Positions 63,829-64,000 of a stretch of 64,000 nt of DNA are shown here, piece after piece; the first letter of the stretch is position 1; every line of letters starts with the position of its first letter. Under the pieces are notes generated by a model. It was not told the DNA's origin. It searched no databases and saw only the letters and a program-made list of their open reading frames with translations. The DNA is from Flexivirga aerilata (GTDB lineage: Bacteria > Actinomycetota > Actinomycetes > Actinomycetales > Dermatophilaceae), in the NCBI RefSeq assembly GCF_013002715.1, contig NZ_JABENB010000001.1, forward strand, positions 2,418,001 to 2,482,000, read 5' to 3'. The position numbers and the translations under genes are program-made.

Positions 63829-64000
63829 ATGGGAGTGAAGGCCGTCGCGCGACGCGAATTGTCGCGGGTGCCAGGCGCTTTGGCCCTCGCGCGATTGACG
63901 ATGGGGACCATCCGGGTCTGCATGCGCTACCGGGTCACGGGTCTCGCCGCGGAGTCCGGTTTTTTCGCGCTGCTTTCGTTGCCGCCGCTGATTTTCGGGT
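63829..64000 (+). CDS. YihY/virulence factor BrkB family membrane protein, N-terminal fragment
   Basis: Partial gene running off the window end, 57 residues visible. The stretch TIRVCMRYRVTGLAAESGFF followed by ALLSLPPLIFG is the conserved first membrane segment of YihY/BrkB proteins (T-x-x-x-A-x-x-x-F-x-x-L-S-L-x-P-L). Function in the family is unclear. ATG 63829 has GAGG 9 to 12 bases upstream. It is divergent from glgX across 162 bases, in which no hairpin or known operator was seen. Confidence 0.75.
   Translation, partial: MGVKAVARRELSRVPGALALARLTMGTIRVCMRYRVTGLAAESGFFALLSLPPLIFG

Overview
The window is about 70% G+C, almost fully coding (no gap between genes reaches 300 bases) and clearly actinobacterial. 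The signs are SepH, DUF3000, DUF3710, DUF4193 and DUF5998 proteins, a coproporphyrin-type heme pathway, [2Fe-2S]-type ferrochelatase cysteines and likely leaderless TANNNT promoters. Gene order partly follows the Mycobacterium tuberculosis Rv2676c-Rv2701c neighbourhood (IMPase, DUF4193, dut, DUF3710, OB-fold, two TrkA/RCK proteins, APC transporter, TrmA-like; then dxs, RNase D, DUF3000, hemE, hemY, chdC, msrB). Base composition and gene mix suggest a Micrococcales member such as Dermacoccaceae or Intrasporangiaceae; this assignment is inference. No rRNA, tRNA, CRISPR array, prophage or intact insertion sequence was seen.

Layout. 1-9.1 kb: tail of an acyl-CoA synthetase, DUF5998, a phosphatase-fold enzyme, thymidine kinase, an MFS transporter, SepH, ferrochelatase, inositol phosphatase, DUF4193, dUTPase. 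9.1-15.2 kb: DUF3710, OB-fold, two RCK K+-regulatory proteins divergent from a KimA-like K+ transporter, and a TrmA-like RNA methyltransferase that carries an in-frame palindromic repeat. 15.3-18 kb: aconitase behind a perfect 20-bp palindrome. 18.2-23.2 kb: a complete branched-chain-amino-acid-type ABC transporter. 23.3-27.5 kb: a secreted C39-like protein and a TPP-riboswitch-controlled ykoEDC thiamine-precursor ECF transporter. 27.7-31.8 kb: dxs, an APH-fold kinase, a DUF1479 oxygenase-like protein. 31.8-36.4 kb: a small accessory region with a ROK repressor and operator, a MerR regulator with a haloalkane-dehalogenase-like hydrolase, and a DUF222/HNH gene running into a broken SDR gene. 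36.5-45.6 kb: DEAD helicase, GDPD, an XRE-MurA fusion, beta-oxidation genes fadB/fadA, RNase D, DUF3000. 45.7-53.9 kb: EamA transporter, hemE, a yczE/mocR/levansucrase block splitting the heme genes, then hemY(cgoX)-chdC and msrB. 54-64 kb: secreted nuclease, split LigD-like polymerase and ligase, alpha/beta hydrolase, RibD-like reductase, PPK2, GlgX and the start of a YihY/BrkB membrane protein.

How genes work together. HemE, HemY/CgoX, ChdC and HemH/CpfC give the last steps of the coproporphyrin-dependent heme route. The KimA-like transporter with two RCK proteins looks like a regulated K+ uptake unit. YkoE-YkoD-YkoC takes up a thiamine precursor under TPP control. FadA-FadB form a fatty-acid oxidation pair. 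The polymerase and ligase genes are the two halves of an end-joining LigD, but Ku is not in the window.

The most unusual features are the XRE-MurA fusion, two regulator/palindrome/enzyme cassettes (ROK-DUF1479 and MerR-hydrolase), the repeat element inside trmA, a frameshifted mocR, a probable insertion scar at the HNH gene, and a window-wide preference for GTATG/CATAC over GTACG/CGTAC.
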